Assembly (NCBI GenBank): GCA_964346395.1
Contig: CAYFUT010000002.1
Location: 27,326 to 91,325, forward strand
DNA from: CAYFUT01 sp964346395
Lineage (GTDB): Bacteria; Bacillota; Halanaerobiia; Halobacteroidales; Halobacteroidaceae
Direction: 5' to 3'
DNA: 64,000 nt
Part shown: positions 34,751 through 44,762 of the stretch, in pieces
Position numbering within the stretch: position 1 is the stretch's first letter
How the letters are laid out: the number at the start of each line of letters is the position of its first letter
Notes under the pieces: model-generated
Databases searched by the model: none
Seen by the model: the letters and a program-made list of their open reading frames with translations, nothing else
What the model was told of the DNA's origin: nothing
Made by a program: the position numbers and the translations under genes

Positions 34751-35860
34751 ATGAAAGTTGAAGTCAACCGAAAAGAATTTTATGACGGTATTCAGCAGGT
34801 TAAACAAGCTGTCTCGTCTAAAACCAGTATGCCGATTTTATCGGGAATTTTACTGGCGACTGAAGAGAACAGATTGAAGCTAGTAGGGACTGATCTAGAG
34901 ATTGGAATTGAATCTTTTGTAGATGTTACGGTACAGGAATCAGGTGCGATTGTGTTACCAGCGCAGACCTTAACCCGGATTGTGCGTGAGCTTCCTAATG
35001 AACAGATTACTTTAACTACTGATGATTCTACTAACACAGCTCAAATAAATTGCGGCCATTCGAAATTTAATATTCACGGTTCGGAAGCGGATGAATTCCC
35101 TACTTTACCTGATTTAGAAGATGGAATTGAATTTGAGGTGGAACAAGAGTTATTTACGAACTTAATTAAACAGACTGAATTTGCAGTTTCTCAGGATGAG
35201 AGCAAACCTTTTTTGACTGGTGGACTGTTGGAGTTAAACGGCAGTAGTGTTAATTTAGTAGCTACTGATACTTATCGTTTAGCTTATCGAGGAGAAATAA
35301 TTGAAGGGGTTGATTTGGAACCAGAAGAAGTTATTATTCCTGATCAAACCTTAAGTAATATTAAAAAGTTGGCCGAACCTGATGACGAGGAAACTATTGA
35401 AGTGTTGATTACTGATAATCAGGCGTTATTTACTTTTTCAGGGCTTACTATGGTTTCGCGGTTAATTGAAGGAGAATTTCCGGATTATCAGCAGGTAATT
35501 CCTGATAATAATCAGACAGAAGTAGTAGCAGATACGAAGGAACTACTGAGCTCATTGAAAAGGGCTGCTTTAGTAGCGCGGGAGGATTCGGATACGGTTA
35601 AGTTTGACCTGCGGGCTGATAAATTGATTATTACTTCTAATGCACCGGAAGTAGGACAGGCCTATGAAGAGTTAACTGTTGAGGCTAAAGGAGATGAAAT
35701 TGAATTTGCCTTTAATGCGAACTATATGATTGACTGTTTAAAGGCTATTTCTGCCGAACAGGTTACCTTACATTTTGCTGATGCTTTATCGCCGGGGATA
35801 GTTAAGCCTAAGTCAGAGACAGAATATGTTTATGTGGTTATGCCGGTGAGAAGCAGCTGA
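34751..35860 (+). CDS. dnaN: DNA polymerase III sliding clamp (beta subunit)
   Basis: A 369-residue ring-forming processivity clamp with the three clamp repeats (about residues 1-120, 128-245 and 246-368). Conserved segments are SSKTSMPILSGILL at the N-terminus, FAVSQDESKPFLTGGLLEL in the middle and the C-terminal PVR-type end VYVVMPVRSS. ATG 34751 follows AAGGAGG. Unusually it stands alone, without dnaA, recF or gyrB, so it may be a relocated gene or a second copy. The sequence itself looks fully functional. Confidence 0.94.
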   Translation: MKVEVNRKEFYDGIQQVKQAVSSKTSMPILSGILLATEENRLKLVGTDLEIGIESFVDVTVQESGAIVLPAQTLTRIVRELPNEQITLTTDDSTNTAQINCGHSKFNIHGSEADEFPTLPDLEDGIEFEVEQELFTNLIKQTEFAVSQDESKPFLTGGLLELNGSSVNLVATDTYRLAYRGEIIEGVDLEPEEVIIPDQTLSNIKKLAEPDDEETIEVLITDNQALFTFSGLTMVSRLIEGEFPDYQQVIPDNNQTEVVADTKELLSSLKRAALVAREDSDTVKFDLRADKLIITSNAPEVGQAYEELTVEAKGDEIEFAFNANYMIDCLKAISAEQVTLHFADALSPGIVKPKSETEYVYVVMPVRSS

Positions 35861-35865
35861 TAAAA

Positions 35866-35920
35866 ATGGAGAATGATAAATAATAAATGATAAATGGAAA
35901 ATGATAAATCTGAAAATAAA
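35866..35920. repeat. Intact array of short ATGGAAAATGATAA-type repeats
   Basis: Imperfect tandem units such as AATGGAGAATG, ATAAATGATAAATGG and AAAATGATAAAT lie directly after the dnaN stop. The same units flank the assembly gaps at 10412 and 13190. Confidence 0.65.
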
Positions 35921-35943
35921 AATATGATGATTATTATAGTAAA

Positions 35944-35988
35944 GCGGGCCAACTTCTTAGTGCAGGGGAGTTGGCCTGTAAAGTTTTT
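35944..35988 (+). terminator. Terminator after dnaN using a GTTGGCC-type stem
   Basis: GCGGGCCAACT (35944-35954) pairs with AGTTGGCCTGT (35969-35979, G-U pairs), followed by AAAGTTTTT. The left arm is an exact copy of the window-wide motif. Confidence 0.7.
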
Positions 35989-36002
35989 GTGTGCGGTGCT
36001 TG

Positions 36003-36031
36003 TTGAATTTGGTGAGGAAGTATCTTATAAT
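36003..36031 (+). promoter_or_regulatory. Promoter of the gntR-EIIB-EIIC operon
   Basis: TTGAAT (36003-36008), a 17-base spacer and a perfect TATAAT (36026-36031). The GntR operator starts 17 bases downstream, a position suited to repression. Confidence 0.7.
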
Positions 36032-36047
36032 TAAGTTAAAAGTGTTC

Positions 36048-36060
36048 GGTATAGACCTAT
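36048..36060 (+). promoter_or_regulatory. GntR/HutC-type operator upstream of its own gene
   Basis: GGTATAGACCTAT matches the sites at 38601, 38678 and 47628 and resembles the known NagR/YvoA box GGTATAGA. The location just after the -10 box suggests autorepression. Confidence 0.7.
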
Positions 36061-36127
36061 ATTTGTAAGGGTGACCACTTCACTTTGCTTCTGCTAGGAA
36101 GAGAGTGGGGGATAGGAGGTGAAACAG

Positions 36128-36856
36128 ATGGATGATATTACATTAGACGAAAGTAGTCCCATTCCTTTATATTATCAGTTAGAAAATGCAATTAGAAAGA
36201 AAATAGAAGAAGGTCAATATCAACCGGGGGCTAAAATTCCCTCGGAAAGAAAACTAAGTGAAAAAATTGATCTGAGCCGGATGACAATCAGAAAAGCAAT
36301 TAGTAATTTAGTAGAAAAAGGAATTTTAGAACGGAGAAGAGGCCAAGGCACTTTTGTGTCTGAAGATAAACTAGATAGTTTTCCCGGCTTAATTGGTTTT
36401 AATGAGCATATTGAATTAAAGGGCATGACTCCCTCTAGTGAAGTAGTAGAACAGAAAGTATTGGTGCCTAAAAACGAAATTGCCCAGAAACTAAAGCTTG
36501 CAGATAATAAAGAGGTTATTTTAACGGCGCGCCTTAGGTTAGCAGATGGAAATCCGATTGGTTATGAAAAATCTTATGTTCCTAAATCTATCTGTCCGCG
36601 GCTGTTGGAAGTTGACTTGGCTACTGGTTCTATTTATCAGTGTTTAACAGAAGCAGATAATAAACCAACTAGGGCTACGCAGGAAATTGAAGCTATTTTG
36701 GCTGATAGTCATTTAGCTGACTTGTTGGATGGAAAGGTAGATCAGGCAATTTTAAAGAATACGCGGGTAACTCTGTCGGGGACAACGCCAGTTGAATTCA
36801 GTTATAACTTTTATCGCGGGGATAAATATAGTATTCATACAAAATTAACTAGTTGA
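36128..36856 (+). CDS. GntR/HutC-family transcriptional regulator
   Basis: A 242-residue repressor, start ATG 36128 after ATAGGAGG. The winged HTH spans about residues 8-75 (PLYYQLENAIRKKI...IPSERKLSEKIDLSRMTIRKAISNLVEKGILERRRGQGTFV in pieces). The UTRA effector domain follows from about 85 to 240 (ILTARLRLADGNPIGYEKSYVP). Related regulators sense sugar phosphates such as glucosamine-6-P. Context with PTS and beta-glucan genes suggests a phospho-beta-glucoside or glucose-derived effector. It is co-transcribed with EIIB and EIIC. Confidence 0.92.
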   Translation: MDDITLDESSPIPLYYQLENAIRKKIEEGQYQPGAKIPSERKLSEKIDLSRMTIRKAISNLVEKGILERRRGQGTFVSEDKLDSFPGLIGFNEHIELKGMTPSSEVVEQKVLVPKNEIAQKLKLADNKEVILTARLRLADGNPIGYEKSYVPKSICPRLLEVDLATGSIYQCLTEADNKPTRATQEIEAILADSHLADLLDGKVDQAILKNTRVTLSGTTPVEFSYNFYRGDKYSIHTKLTS

Positions 36857-36870
36857 TTGGGAGGGAAAAA

Positions 36871-37173
36871 ATGAATATTTTATTAGTTTGTAATGTAGGA
36901 ATGACTACTAGCATGATAGCTAGTAAATTAGAAGAGGAAGCCCAAGCAAGGAATTTAGATATTACCGCGGAAGCTGTTCCCAGCGATAATTTAAAAGAAG
37001 TAATAGCTGATTATGATGTAGTATTATTAGGGCCGCAAGTTAGTTATAAGCAAGAAGAAATGGCTGAAGTAGCTGATGAATACGGGATTCCATTGGCAGT
37101 GATAAATTCAGAGGTTTATGGGATGATGAACCAGAAAAAGATTTTGGATCAGGCATTGGCAATGCTTGAATAA
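36871..37173 (+). CDS. PTS EIIB component, lactose/cellobiose family
   Basis: A 100-residue phosphocarrier, start ATG 36871 after GGGAGGG. The phosphorylated cysteine is Cys7 in LVCNVGMTTSMIASKLEEEA, followed by the family's VVLLGPQVSYK (about residues 50-60). It passes phosphate from EIIA to the sugar bound by EIIC. An EIIA gene is not present in the window, so it must be supplied from elsewhere. Confidence 0.92.
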   Translation: MNILLVCNVGMTTSMIASKLEEEAQARNLDITAEAVPSDNLKEVIADYDVVLLGPQVSYKQEEMAEVADEYGIPLAVINSEVYGMMNQKKILDQALAMLE

Positions 37174-37235
37174 GCAGTTTCCTTACAGCTGGTCAGAAGG
37201 TGATTGGAAATTATTAAACACCGGGGAGGATAAAA

Positions 37236-38537
37236 TTGTTTTTTAATCCAGAAACCATGATTGAATTACTGCAGGATAAATTAGTCCCCTTTATGGAGAA
37301 AATTTCTAACCAACGCCACGTTAAAGCTATCCGACAGGGTTTAACAGGTGTAGAACCAGTTATGTTTGTAATTAGTATAGCATTAATTTTACAGATACCA
37401 ATTAAGTTTTCTCTTCCAGTGGGTACAGAAAATTTATGGACTAAATTTTTAATTCTCTGGCAGAATTGGGCTCTGCAAAATAGAGTGTTGATTAGCAAGT
37501 TGTTTCAAGCGAGTTTAGGGTTTTTTGGGGTCTTTGTAGTATTTTCGGTTAGTTATAAGTTAGCAGCTAATTATGATTTAAAAGAAATGTTAGCTACAGA
37601 AGTAGCAGTTATAAATTATTTATTAGTTTCTATTTCATTATCTAATGGTAACGTTCAGGTGGAATATTTAAGCAGCAGTAACTTATTCACAGCGATTATT
37701 GTTGCAATAATAACAGTAGAACTTATCCGGTTAATAAATAAGTATTTAATTGCTGATTTGAAAGCTCCCCAGGGAATACCGCAGGGGACAATTGATTCTT
37801 TTACTAGGTTAGCCGCAGCAGTGATAGCTGGTTTTTGTGTCTACAGCACTAGTTTGATTTTACAGAAAACAACCGGAATGGTTCTTCCGCAGTTGATTAG
37901 ACGGGGCTTGCAGCCGATAGTTAGGATGATTGATAGTCCAGGCGGTGTTTTCTTATTCGGGTTATTAGCTCAACTATTATGGTTTACCGGCATTCACGGA
38001 GTAGCAATAGTACAAGCAGTTTTACGGCCTTTTTTAGAACTAAACTGGATGGTTAATGCTGGCGCTTATGTAGTTGGAGAAGAGATGTCCCAAATTTTTA
38101 CGATGCCGTTTTGGAATTTTTATATGTTAATCGGCGGTTCCGGGGCTACTTTGATTTTATCAGTCTTATGCCGGCATAGCCGCTCCCGAAAATTGCAGGA
38201 AATTGGCGAAATTAGTCTGGTTCCCGGCTTATTTAATATTGATGAATCAATTATTTTTGCTTCTCCGCTAGTATTAAACAAAATAATGTTCTTACCATTT
38301 GTATTTATCCAACCTATAATTGGAGTTATTGCTTATTATATTACTAAAGCAGGGTGGGTAGGAAAAGCATTTATTAGAGTACCTTGGATTACACCGGCTC
38401 CTATTGGAGCATTTCTATCTACTCTGGATTGGAAAGCACCGGTATTAGTAGTTGGACTGGCTTTTTTGTCAGGTGCCATGTACTATCCCTTTTTTAAAAT
38501 ATTTGAACAGAAACTTATTCAGCAGGAAGAGAATTAA
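37236..38537 (+). CDS. PTS EIIC component, lactose/cellobiose family permease
   Basis: A 433-residue polytopic membrane protein with about ten hydrophobic segments, starting at TTG 37236 behind GGGGAGGATAAAA. Typical EIIC-cellobiose segments are LLWFTGIHGVAIVQAVLRPF (about residues 246-265), MPFWNFYMLIGGSGAT and LFNIDESIIFASPLVLN (substrate-site Glu). It imports and, with EIIB, phosphorylates a beta-glucoside disaccharide such as cellobiose or laminaribiose. The GH4 enzyme encoded downstream could hydrolyse the phosphorylated product. Confidence 0.92.
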   Translation: MFFNPETMIELLQDKLVPFMEKISNQRHVKAIRQGLTGVEPVMFVISIALILQIPIKFSLPVGTENLWTKFLILWQNWALQNRVLISKLFQASLGFFGVFVVFSVSYKLAANYDLKEMLATEVAVINYLLVSISLSNGNVQVEYLSSSNLFTAIIVAIITVELIRLINKYLIADLKAPQGIPQGTIDSFTRLAAAVIAGFCVYSTSLILQKTTGMVLPQLIRRGLQPIVRMIDSPGGVFLFGLLAQLLWFTGIHGVAIVQAVLRPFLELNWMVNAGAYVVGEEMSQIFTMPFWNFYMLIGGSGATLILSVLCRHSRSRKLQEIGEISLVPGLFNIDESIIFASPLVLNKIMFLPFVFIQPIIGVIAYYITKAGWVGKAFIRVPWITPAPIGAFLSTLDWKAPVLVVGLAFLSGAMYYPFFKIFEQKLIQQEEN

Positions 38538-38556
38538 GGAAATGTTGTTAAATTAG

Positions 38557-38585
38557 TTGACAAGATGTCTATTTTGTGGTATTCT
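38557..38585 (+). promoter_or_regulatory. Promoter of the first ABC-sugar/glycosidase operon
   Basis: TTGACA (38557-38562), a 17-base spacer and TATTCT (38580-38585). A GntR operator lies 12 bases downstream. Confidence 0.65.
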
Positions 38586-38597
38586 TTAAGCAAGTAA

Positions 38598-38613
38598 ATA
38601 GGTATAGACCTAT
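38598..38613 (+). promoter_or_regulatory. GntR operator 1 before the ABC operon
   Basis: ATAGGTATAGACCTAT is an inverted repeat (ATAGGT...ACCTAT) with a four-base centre, the most symmetrical copy in the window. Confidence 0.75.
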
Positions 38614-38675
38614 TGTCCATAACCCCTTATATAAGTTATTAAAACTGAAGGAGAGGGATTTAATTTTTACCTGTA

Positions 38676-38689
38676 GTGGTATAGACCTG
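38676..38689 (+). promoter_or_regulatory. GntR operator 2 before the ABC operon
   Basis: GTGGTATAGACCTG, 77 bases after operator 1, which could allow two bound dimers to interact. Confidence 0.65.
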
Positions 38690-38804
38690 TGCATGACTAT
38701 CGTTATATTCTTGCCGGTATAAGCTAGTAGCCGATAAGCAGATAAGTTATAAGAGTAGAGAACAGGTAAGTTAAATTATATTTTATCTAGAGGAGGGTGT
38801 TAAA

Positions 38805-40043
38805 ATGAAAAAAAGTATGTTGATTGGTAGTTTGGTTATGATAATGTTATTGGCTAGCTCGATGACTATTTTTGCTGTTGAGTTGGAGGTGGCTTGCTTT
38901 CCCGATCAGGATTCAGGATTTAAGGCTATTTTAGAAGATTTTGAAAAGAAATATCCAAATATTGATGTTAAGCTTAAAACAAATGGCTTTGCGGAACACC
39001 ATGATAATTTATTGACTAAGATAGCTGCTGGTGGTGATGTACCGGATGTAGCTAATATTGAGGTTTCTTATGTTGGTAACTTTGTGGAGAAAGGTGGGTT
39101 TGTTAATTTACTAAACTCTCCGTATAACGCAAAACAATATAAGGAAGATTTTATCGACTATAAGTGGTCTCAAGCTATGTCACACAACGGGCGACTAGTC
39201 GCTATGCCGTTAGATATTGCTCCGGCAACTATTTTTTATCGCCGAGATAATCTAAAGAAGACTAGTTACAAGATTGAAGACATAGAGACAATGGAGGACT
39301 GGATTCAAGCCGGCCTGGAATTTGCTGAAACTGAAGAAGATAAGTTTTTAGTAGCGTCTGCAGTTAGTATTTACGAAATGTTTGCCCGCAGCGGAAATTA
39401 CCGCTACTTCAATGAAGAAGGCGAATGTATAGTTGATTCTGATAAATTTGTTAAAGCATTTACTATGGCTAAAAAGGTAAAAGACTTAGGTTTATCAGCA
39501 GGAGCAGATGCTTGGAGTAATGAATGGATTACTCTATTTAAAAAAGGTAACGTGTTGATGGAACCAAATGGAGCCTGGTTGGGCGGCCACTTTAGAAACT
39601 GGATTGCTCCTGATTCGGCTGGTAAATGGGGCGTAGCTAACTTACCTAATGATTTATTTGTTAATATCGGCGGCTCGTTTGTAGGAATTCCTCAAGATGC
39701 TGAACATAAAGAAGCAGCCTGGAAATTTATTAAGTATGTAACAACTAACAGAAAGCCGCAGCTGCAGCAGTTTGAAGCTGCTAATATCTTCCCAACTTGG
39801 GAACCTGCTTTTGATTCTCCAATGTTTGAAAAAGAAAGTGAATACTTTGGTGGTCAGAAAGCAAGAAAAGTGTGGCTTAATGCAGCTAAACAGATTCCAG
39901 AGGTTGTAACTAGTCCTCATGATTCGCTGGCCGAAGATATTGTTTCTTCTGCCCTACAGCAAGTACTGCAGCAAGATAGAGATCCCAAAGCAGCTTTAAA
40001 GCAGGCTGAGAAAATGATTGAACGAAGAGTGCGGCGCAGGTAA
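38805..40043 (+). CDS. ABC sugar transporter substrate-binding protein (family 1)
   Basis: A 412-residue exported binding protein. The signal peptide MKKSMLIGSLVMIMLLASSM ends near TIFAVELEV. The mature part is a family-1 oligosaccharide binder (FEKKYPNIDVKLKTNGF, LTKIAAGGDVPDVANIEVSY, GGSFVGIPQDAEHKEAAWKF). No lipobox is seen, so anchoring in this diderm cell would be periplasmic. ATG 38805 follows AGAGGAGGG. A GC-rich hairpin separates it from the permease genes. Specificity for a beta-glucan oligosaccharide is inferred from context. Confidence 0.9.
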   Translation: MKKSMLIGSLVMIMLLASSMTIFAVELEVACFPDQDSGFKAILEDFEKKYPNIDVKLKTNGFAEHHDNLLTKIAAGGDVPDVANIEVSYVGNFVEKGGFVNLLNSPYNAKQYKEDFIDYKWSQAMSHNGRLVAMPLDIAPATIFYRRDNLKKTSYKIEDIETMEDWIQAGLEFAETEEDKFLVASAVSIYEMFARSGNYRYFNEEGECIVDSDKFVKAFTMAKKVKDLGLSAGADAWSNEWITLFKKGNVLMEPNGAWLGGHFRNWIAPDSAGKWGVANLPNDLFVNIGGSFVGIPQDAEHKEAAWKFIKYVTTNRKPQLQQFEAANIFPTWEPAFDSPMFEKESEYFGGQKARKVWLNAAKQIPEVVTSPHDSLAEDIVSSALQQVLQQDRDPKAALKQAEKMIERRVRRR

Positions 40044-40075
40044 CAGCATTTCATAATTAATAACCAGAAAGATAA

Positions 40076-40094
40076 GTGGGGGGATTCCCCCCAC
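40076..40094 (+). terminator. Intra-operon hairpin between binding protein and permease genes
   Basis: GTGGGGGG-ATT-CCCCCCAC, an 8-bp GC stem without a T run. It probably stabilises the upstream mRNA or lowers permease expression. The second ABC operon has an equivalent at 62863. Confidence 0.65.
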
Positions 40095-40119
40095 ATTTAT
40101 GTAGAAGGAGGCTGCAAAA

Positions 40120-41031
40120 ATGAGATTAAAGAAAAAAATAGCACCGTATGTATTTATTTCGCCCTTTTATATTTTATTTGCTATTTTCGGGGCTTTTCCA
40201 ATTATATTTTCTCTTGTGTTAAGTTTTCACCGCTGGAATGGGATTGGGGCAATGGAGTGGGTAGGTTTAGGAAATTATAAGTTTGTACTGACTGACCCTT
40301 TGTTTTGGAAATCATTATGGAATAGTTTTGTTATTTTTGTGTTAACTACTATTCCGCAGCATACTATTGCTTTGGCTTTAGCTTATATATTACATTCAGG
40401 TGTAGTCAAGTTTAAAGAATTTTTCCGCTCTTCGTTCTTTTTACCGTATATTACGTCTACAGTTGCTGTATCTATTGTTTTTGGAATGTTATTCGGCAAG
40501 CAGTATGGATTTTTAAATGCAGGATTAGAATTTCTGAGCGGGCTGCCGGTTGTGAAAATGATTTTTGACTGGATAAATTTAAGTCTGCCGGTTGAATGGC
40601 TGACCAATCCTAAATTAATCAAACCTTCAATTGCTTTATTGGTAACTTGGCGGTTTACAGGTTGGAATATGATTATTTATTATGCTGGACTGCAGGATAT
40701 TTCACAAGATTTATATGATGCTGCCCGAGTTGATGGAGCTACTTGGAGCCAGAGGTTTTTCAAAATTACGATTCCGATGTTGAAAAACGTTATTTTCTTT
40801 GCTATAACAATGTCTATTATTGGAAATTTTAAGTTGTTTGCAGAACCAATGATTTTGTTACAGGGTAATTTAGGTGGGGCAGCTAATGCTGGTTTAACTA
40901 CTGCTTTATACTTATATAAAACTGGCTTTGGTTGGACAGAATTTGGCACTGGTAGTGCTATTGCTTATTTGTTATGTGCAATTATAGTTGTTTTATCATT
41001 AATTAATCGAAAGTTTTTCCAAGAAAATTAG
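40120..41031 (+). CDS. ABC sugar transporter permease, MalF type
   Basis: A 303-residue inner-membrane permease with six hydrophobic segments. The cytoplasmic coupling motif is LYDAARVDGATWSQRFFKITIP at about residues 198-219 (EAA-type loop). It pairs with the MalG-type protein encoded 15 bases downstream. No ATPase gene lies in the window, so a shared MsmK-type ATPase is likely. ATG 40120 follows GAAGGAGGCTGC. Confidence 0.92.
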   Translation: MRLKKKIAPYVFISPFYILFAIFGAFPIIFSLVLSFHRWNGIGAMEWVGLGNYKFVLTDPLFWKSLWNSFVIFVLTTIPQHTIALALAYILHSGVVKFKEFFRSSFFLPYITSTVAVSIVFGMLFGKQYGFLNAGLEFLSGLPVVKMIFDWINLSLPVEWLTNPKLIKPSIALLVTWRFTGWNMIIYYAGLQDISQDLYDAARVDGATWSQRFFKITIPMLKNVIFFAITMSIIGNFKLFAEPMILLQGNLGGAANAGLTTALYLYKTGFGWTEFGTGSAIAYLLCAIIVVLSLINRKFFQEN

Positions 41032-41046
41032 TAAGGGGGCAGCAAA

Positions 41047-41922
41047 ATGAAATCAAAATTAAATGAAGCAGCTGATACTAGTGAAAAGACAGGAAATAGT
41101 ATGAGTCGTTCGATTAAAAAAGCTTTTTTATACTTATGTATGTTTGGTGGAGTGATAATCACCTTTTTTCCTTTTTATTATATGTTAGTACTATCTACTA
41201 GGTCGCGAGAAGCTATATTTAATTTTCCACCACCGCTTTGGTTTGGAGATTCATTTACTAAAAATTTAAATGTTTTATTGGAAGAAATGCCGTTTTTTCT
41301 TAACATTGGTAATACTCTATTTGTAAGTACCACGAGTACTTTATTTACATTATTTTTCTGCTCGTTAGCTGGGTATGCATTTGCTAAGTATGATTTCAAG
41401 TGGAAAGAACAATTGTTTTATATTATGTTAGGTACGATGATGCTTCCTAAACTACTGTCGATTATTCCCTGGTTTATTATGATGAGAAGCTTTGGTTGGA
41501 TTAATGACTTTAAAGCACTAATCATTCCGGGCATAGCTAATCCATTTGGGATATTTTTGATGCGGCAGTTTATGGAGAAAATTCCGACTGATCTACTTGA
41601 TTCAGCTCGCATAGACGGCGCAGGAGAATTTGAAATCTACTGGAAAATAGCTTTGCCGTTAAGTCTGCCGGGACTGGGTACATTAGGAATTTTAACTTTC
41701 TTGGCTAAATGGAATCAGTTTATGCGGCCGCTGGTAGTTTTACAGAGTGAAAAAATGTACACGATTCAGGTAGCTTTACAGAAATTAAATGGAAAGATGC
41801 ACGGTGATTGGGGGGCAATGATGGTAGGTACTGCTCTTGGAATTTTGCCGTTAGTACTTGCTTTTGTATTAGCATCTCGACAGTTTATTTCCGGACTTAC
41901 CCAAGGAGCTGTCAAAGGATAG
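41047..41922 (+). CDS. ABC sugar transporter permease, MalG type
   Basis: A 291-residue permease with six membrane segments. The EAA-type coupling loop is LLDSARIDGAGEFEIYWKIALP at about residues 182-203. ATG 41047 follows AAGGGGGCAGC; an internal ATG at 41101 would give a family-typical shorter N-terminus. It closes the importer part of the operon. A 109-base spacer with no clear terminator precedes the GH1 gene, so transcription may continue. Confidence 0.92.
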   Translation: MKSKLNEAADTSEKTGNSMSRSIKKAFLYLCMFGGVIITFFPFYYMLVLSTRSREAIFNFPPPLWFGDSFTKNLNVLLEEMPFFLNIGNTLFVSTTSTLFTLFFCSLAGYAFAKYDFKWKEQLFYIMLGTMMLPKLLSIIPWFIMMRSFGWINDFKALIIPGIANPFGIFLMRQFMEKIPTDLLDSARIDGAGEFEIYWKIALPLSLPGLGTLGILTFLAKWNQFMRPLVVLQSEKMYTIQVALQKLNGKMHGDWGAMMVGTALGILPLVLAFVLASRQFISGLTQGAVKG

Positions 41923-42007
41923 TTTGGGTTTGAAATGCAACTACTTTGTGATAACCCCACTTAATCTCAAACTATTATATATAATAAAAGTTACAGTATT
42001 TAGTTAA

Positions 42008-43375
<1,368 letters not shown>

Positions 43376-43421
43376 GAATAGATAAATTACGGGCCACAAT
43401 CCAGAAAAGGGATGAGAATTT

Positions 43422-44723
43422 ATGAGTGAAAATTTACAATTAACTATTATTGGGGGAGGGAGCAGTTATACCCCGGAGATTATTGCAGGATTATTAGATA
43501 AATATCAGGAACTGCCGATTAGTGATTTATATCTAGTGGATATTGAAGCCGGAGCAGAAAGATTAAAAATCATTGGGGAATTGGCCCGTAGAATGGCTGC
43601 TGCCCGGGAGATTGAGCTGAACATACATTTAACCCTGGATCGTAGAGCAGCAATTAAGGGAGCAGATTTTATAATTGCTCAGTTTCGGGTAGGGCTGATG
43701 GAAAGTAGAATTCAAGATGAACGAATTCCCTTAAAGTATAACTGCCTTGGGCAGGAAACTACGGGCGCGGGAGGGCTAGCTAGTGCTCTGCGGACAATCC
43801 CGGTTATTTTAGATATTTGTCGAGATATAGAAGAGTTGGCCCCCAACGCCTGGTTAATTAATTTTACCAATCCCAGCGGAATTGTTACGGAAACAGTTAA
43901 TAAACAGACAGCAGTTAACTGCCTAGGGGTCTGTAATGTGCCAGTTGTTATGGAGCAGGTAACGGCTGATATATTGAATCTGCCGCAGGAAGAAGTTTGG
44001 CTAGATTTAATAGGTTTAAACCATTTAGTCTGGGCGCAGGAAGTTTGGTATAAGCAGGAAAATAAATTAGGGGAAGTAATTAGTTGTCTGCAGGAGCAGC
44101 CAGAGATGGAAGTTGCAAATTTTGCTGACCTGCATTGGAACCAAGAAGTAATAGAGATTTTAGAGATGTTGCCTTGTCCTTATCATAAATATTATTATCA
44201 AACTGAAGAAGTGCTGTCCGAAGAAAAGAAAGCAGCTCGCCGGGAGGGAACCCGGGGAGAAGTAGTAAAGAAGATTGAAAAAGAGTTATTTGCTTTATAT
44301 AGTGATCCCAATTTAACAGAAAAACCTGCTAAATTAGATGAACGAGGCGGACATTATTATTCAAAAGTTGCTTGTGATGTAATGTCTGCTATTTATAATG
44401 ATCGAAGAACGATTCATTATCTTAATGTGCAAAATGACGGCTTACTAGATTGTTTGCCGGCGGATTCAGTCATTGAACGGACTTGTTATGTAGATGGTGA
44501 AGGAGCGCACCCTATAGGTTGTGATGAATTACCGACTAAAATTAGGGGCTTAATAGAAGTAGTTAACGACTATGAAGCCTTAACTATCAAAGCGGGAGTC
44601 GAAGGGGATTATAAAGCAGCTTATCAAGCTTTGTTATTACACCCCTTGGTAAAAAGCAGTGTAGTTAAACCGCTACTAGATGATATTATTACGGCTAATA
44701 GTGATTATCTGCCGCAGTTTTAG
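43422..44723 (+). CDS. GH4 6-phospho-beta-glucosidase-type enzyme
   Basis: A 433-residue NAD+/Mn2+-dependent glycosidase acting through oxidation-elimination. The dinucleotide motif is TIIGGGSSYTPEIIAGLLDK at residues 8-27. The metal-binding Cys is in GVCNVPVV at about 166-173, the FTNPSGIVTE motif at about 147-156, and the conserved His in GLNHLVW. LicH/CelF-type members cleave phosphorylated cellobiose-like sugars, which fits the PTS EIIB/EIIC at 36871-38537. Substrate stereochemistry cannot be proved from sequence. It starts 46 bases after the GH1 gene. Confidence 0.88.
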   Translation: MSENLQLTIIGGGSSYTPEIIAGLLDKYQELPISDLYLVDIEAGAERLKIIGELARRMAAAREIELNIHLTLDRRAAIKGADFIIAQFRVGLMESRIQDERIPLKYNCLGQETTGAGGLASALRTIPVILDICRDIEELAPNAWLINFTNPSGIVTETVNKQTAVNCLGVCNVPVVMEQVTADILNLPQEEVWLDLIGLNHLVWAQEVWYKQENKLGEVISCLQEQPEMEVANFADLHWNQEVIEILEMLPCPYHKYYYQTEEVLSEEKKAARREGTRGEVVKKIEKELFALYSDPNLTEKPAKLDERGGHYYSKVACDVMSAIYNDRRTIHYLNVQNDGLLDCLPADSVIERTCYVDGEGAHPIGCDELPTKIRGLIEVVNDYEALTIKAGVEGDYKAAYQALLLHPLVKSSVVKPLLDDIITANSDYLPQF

Positions 44724-44762
44724 AAAAATAAGCTAAATTATATGAAGAAAGGGGTAAAAATC

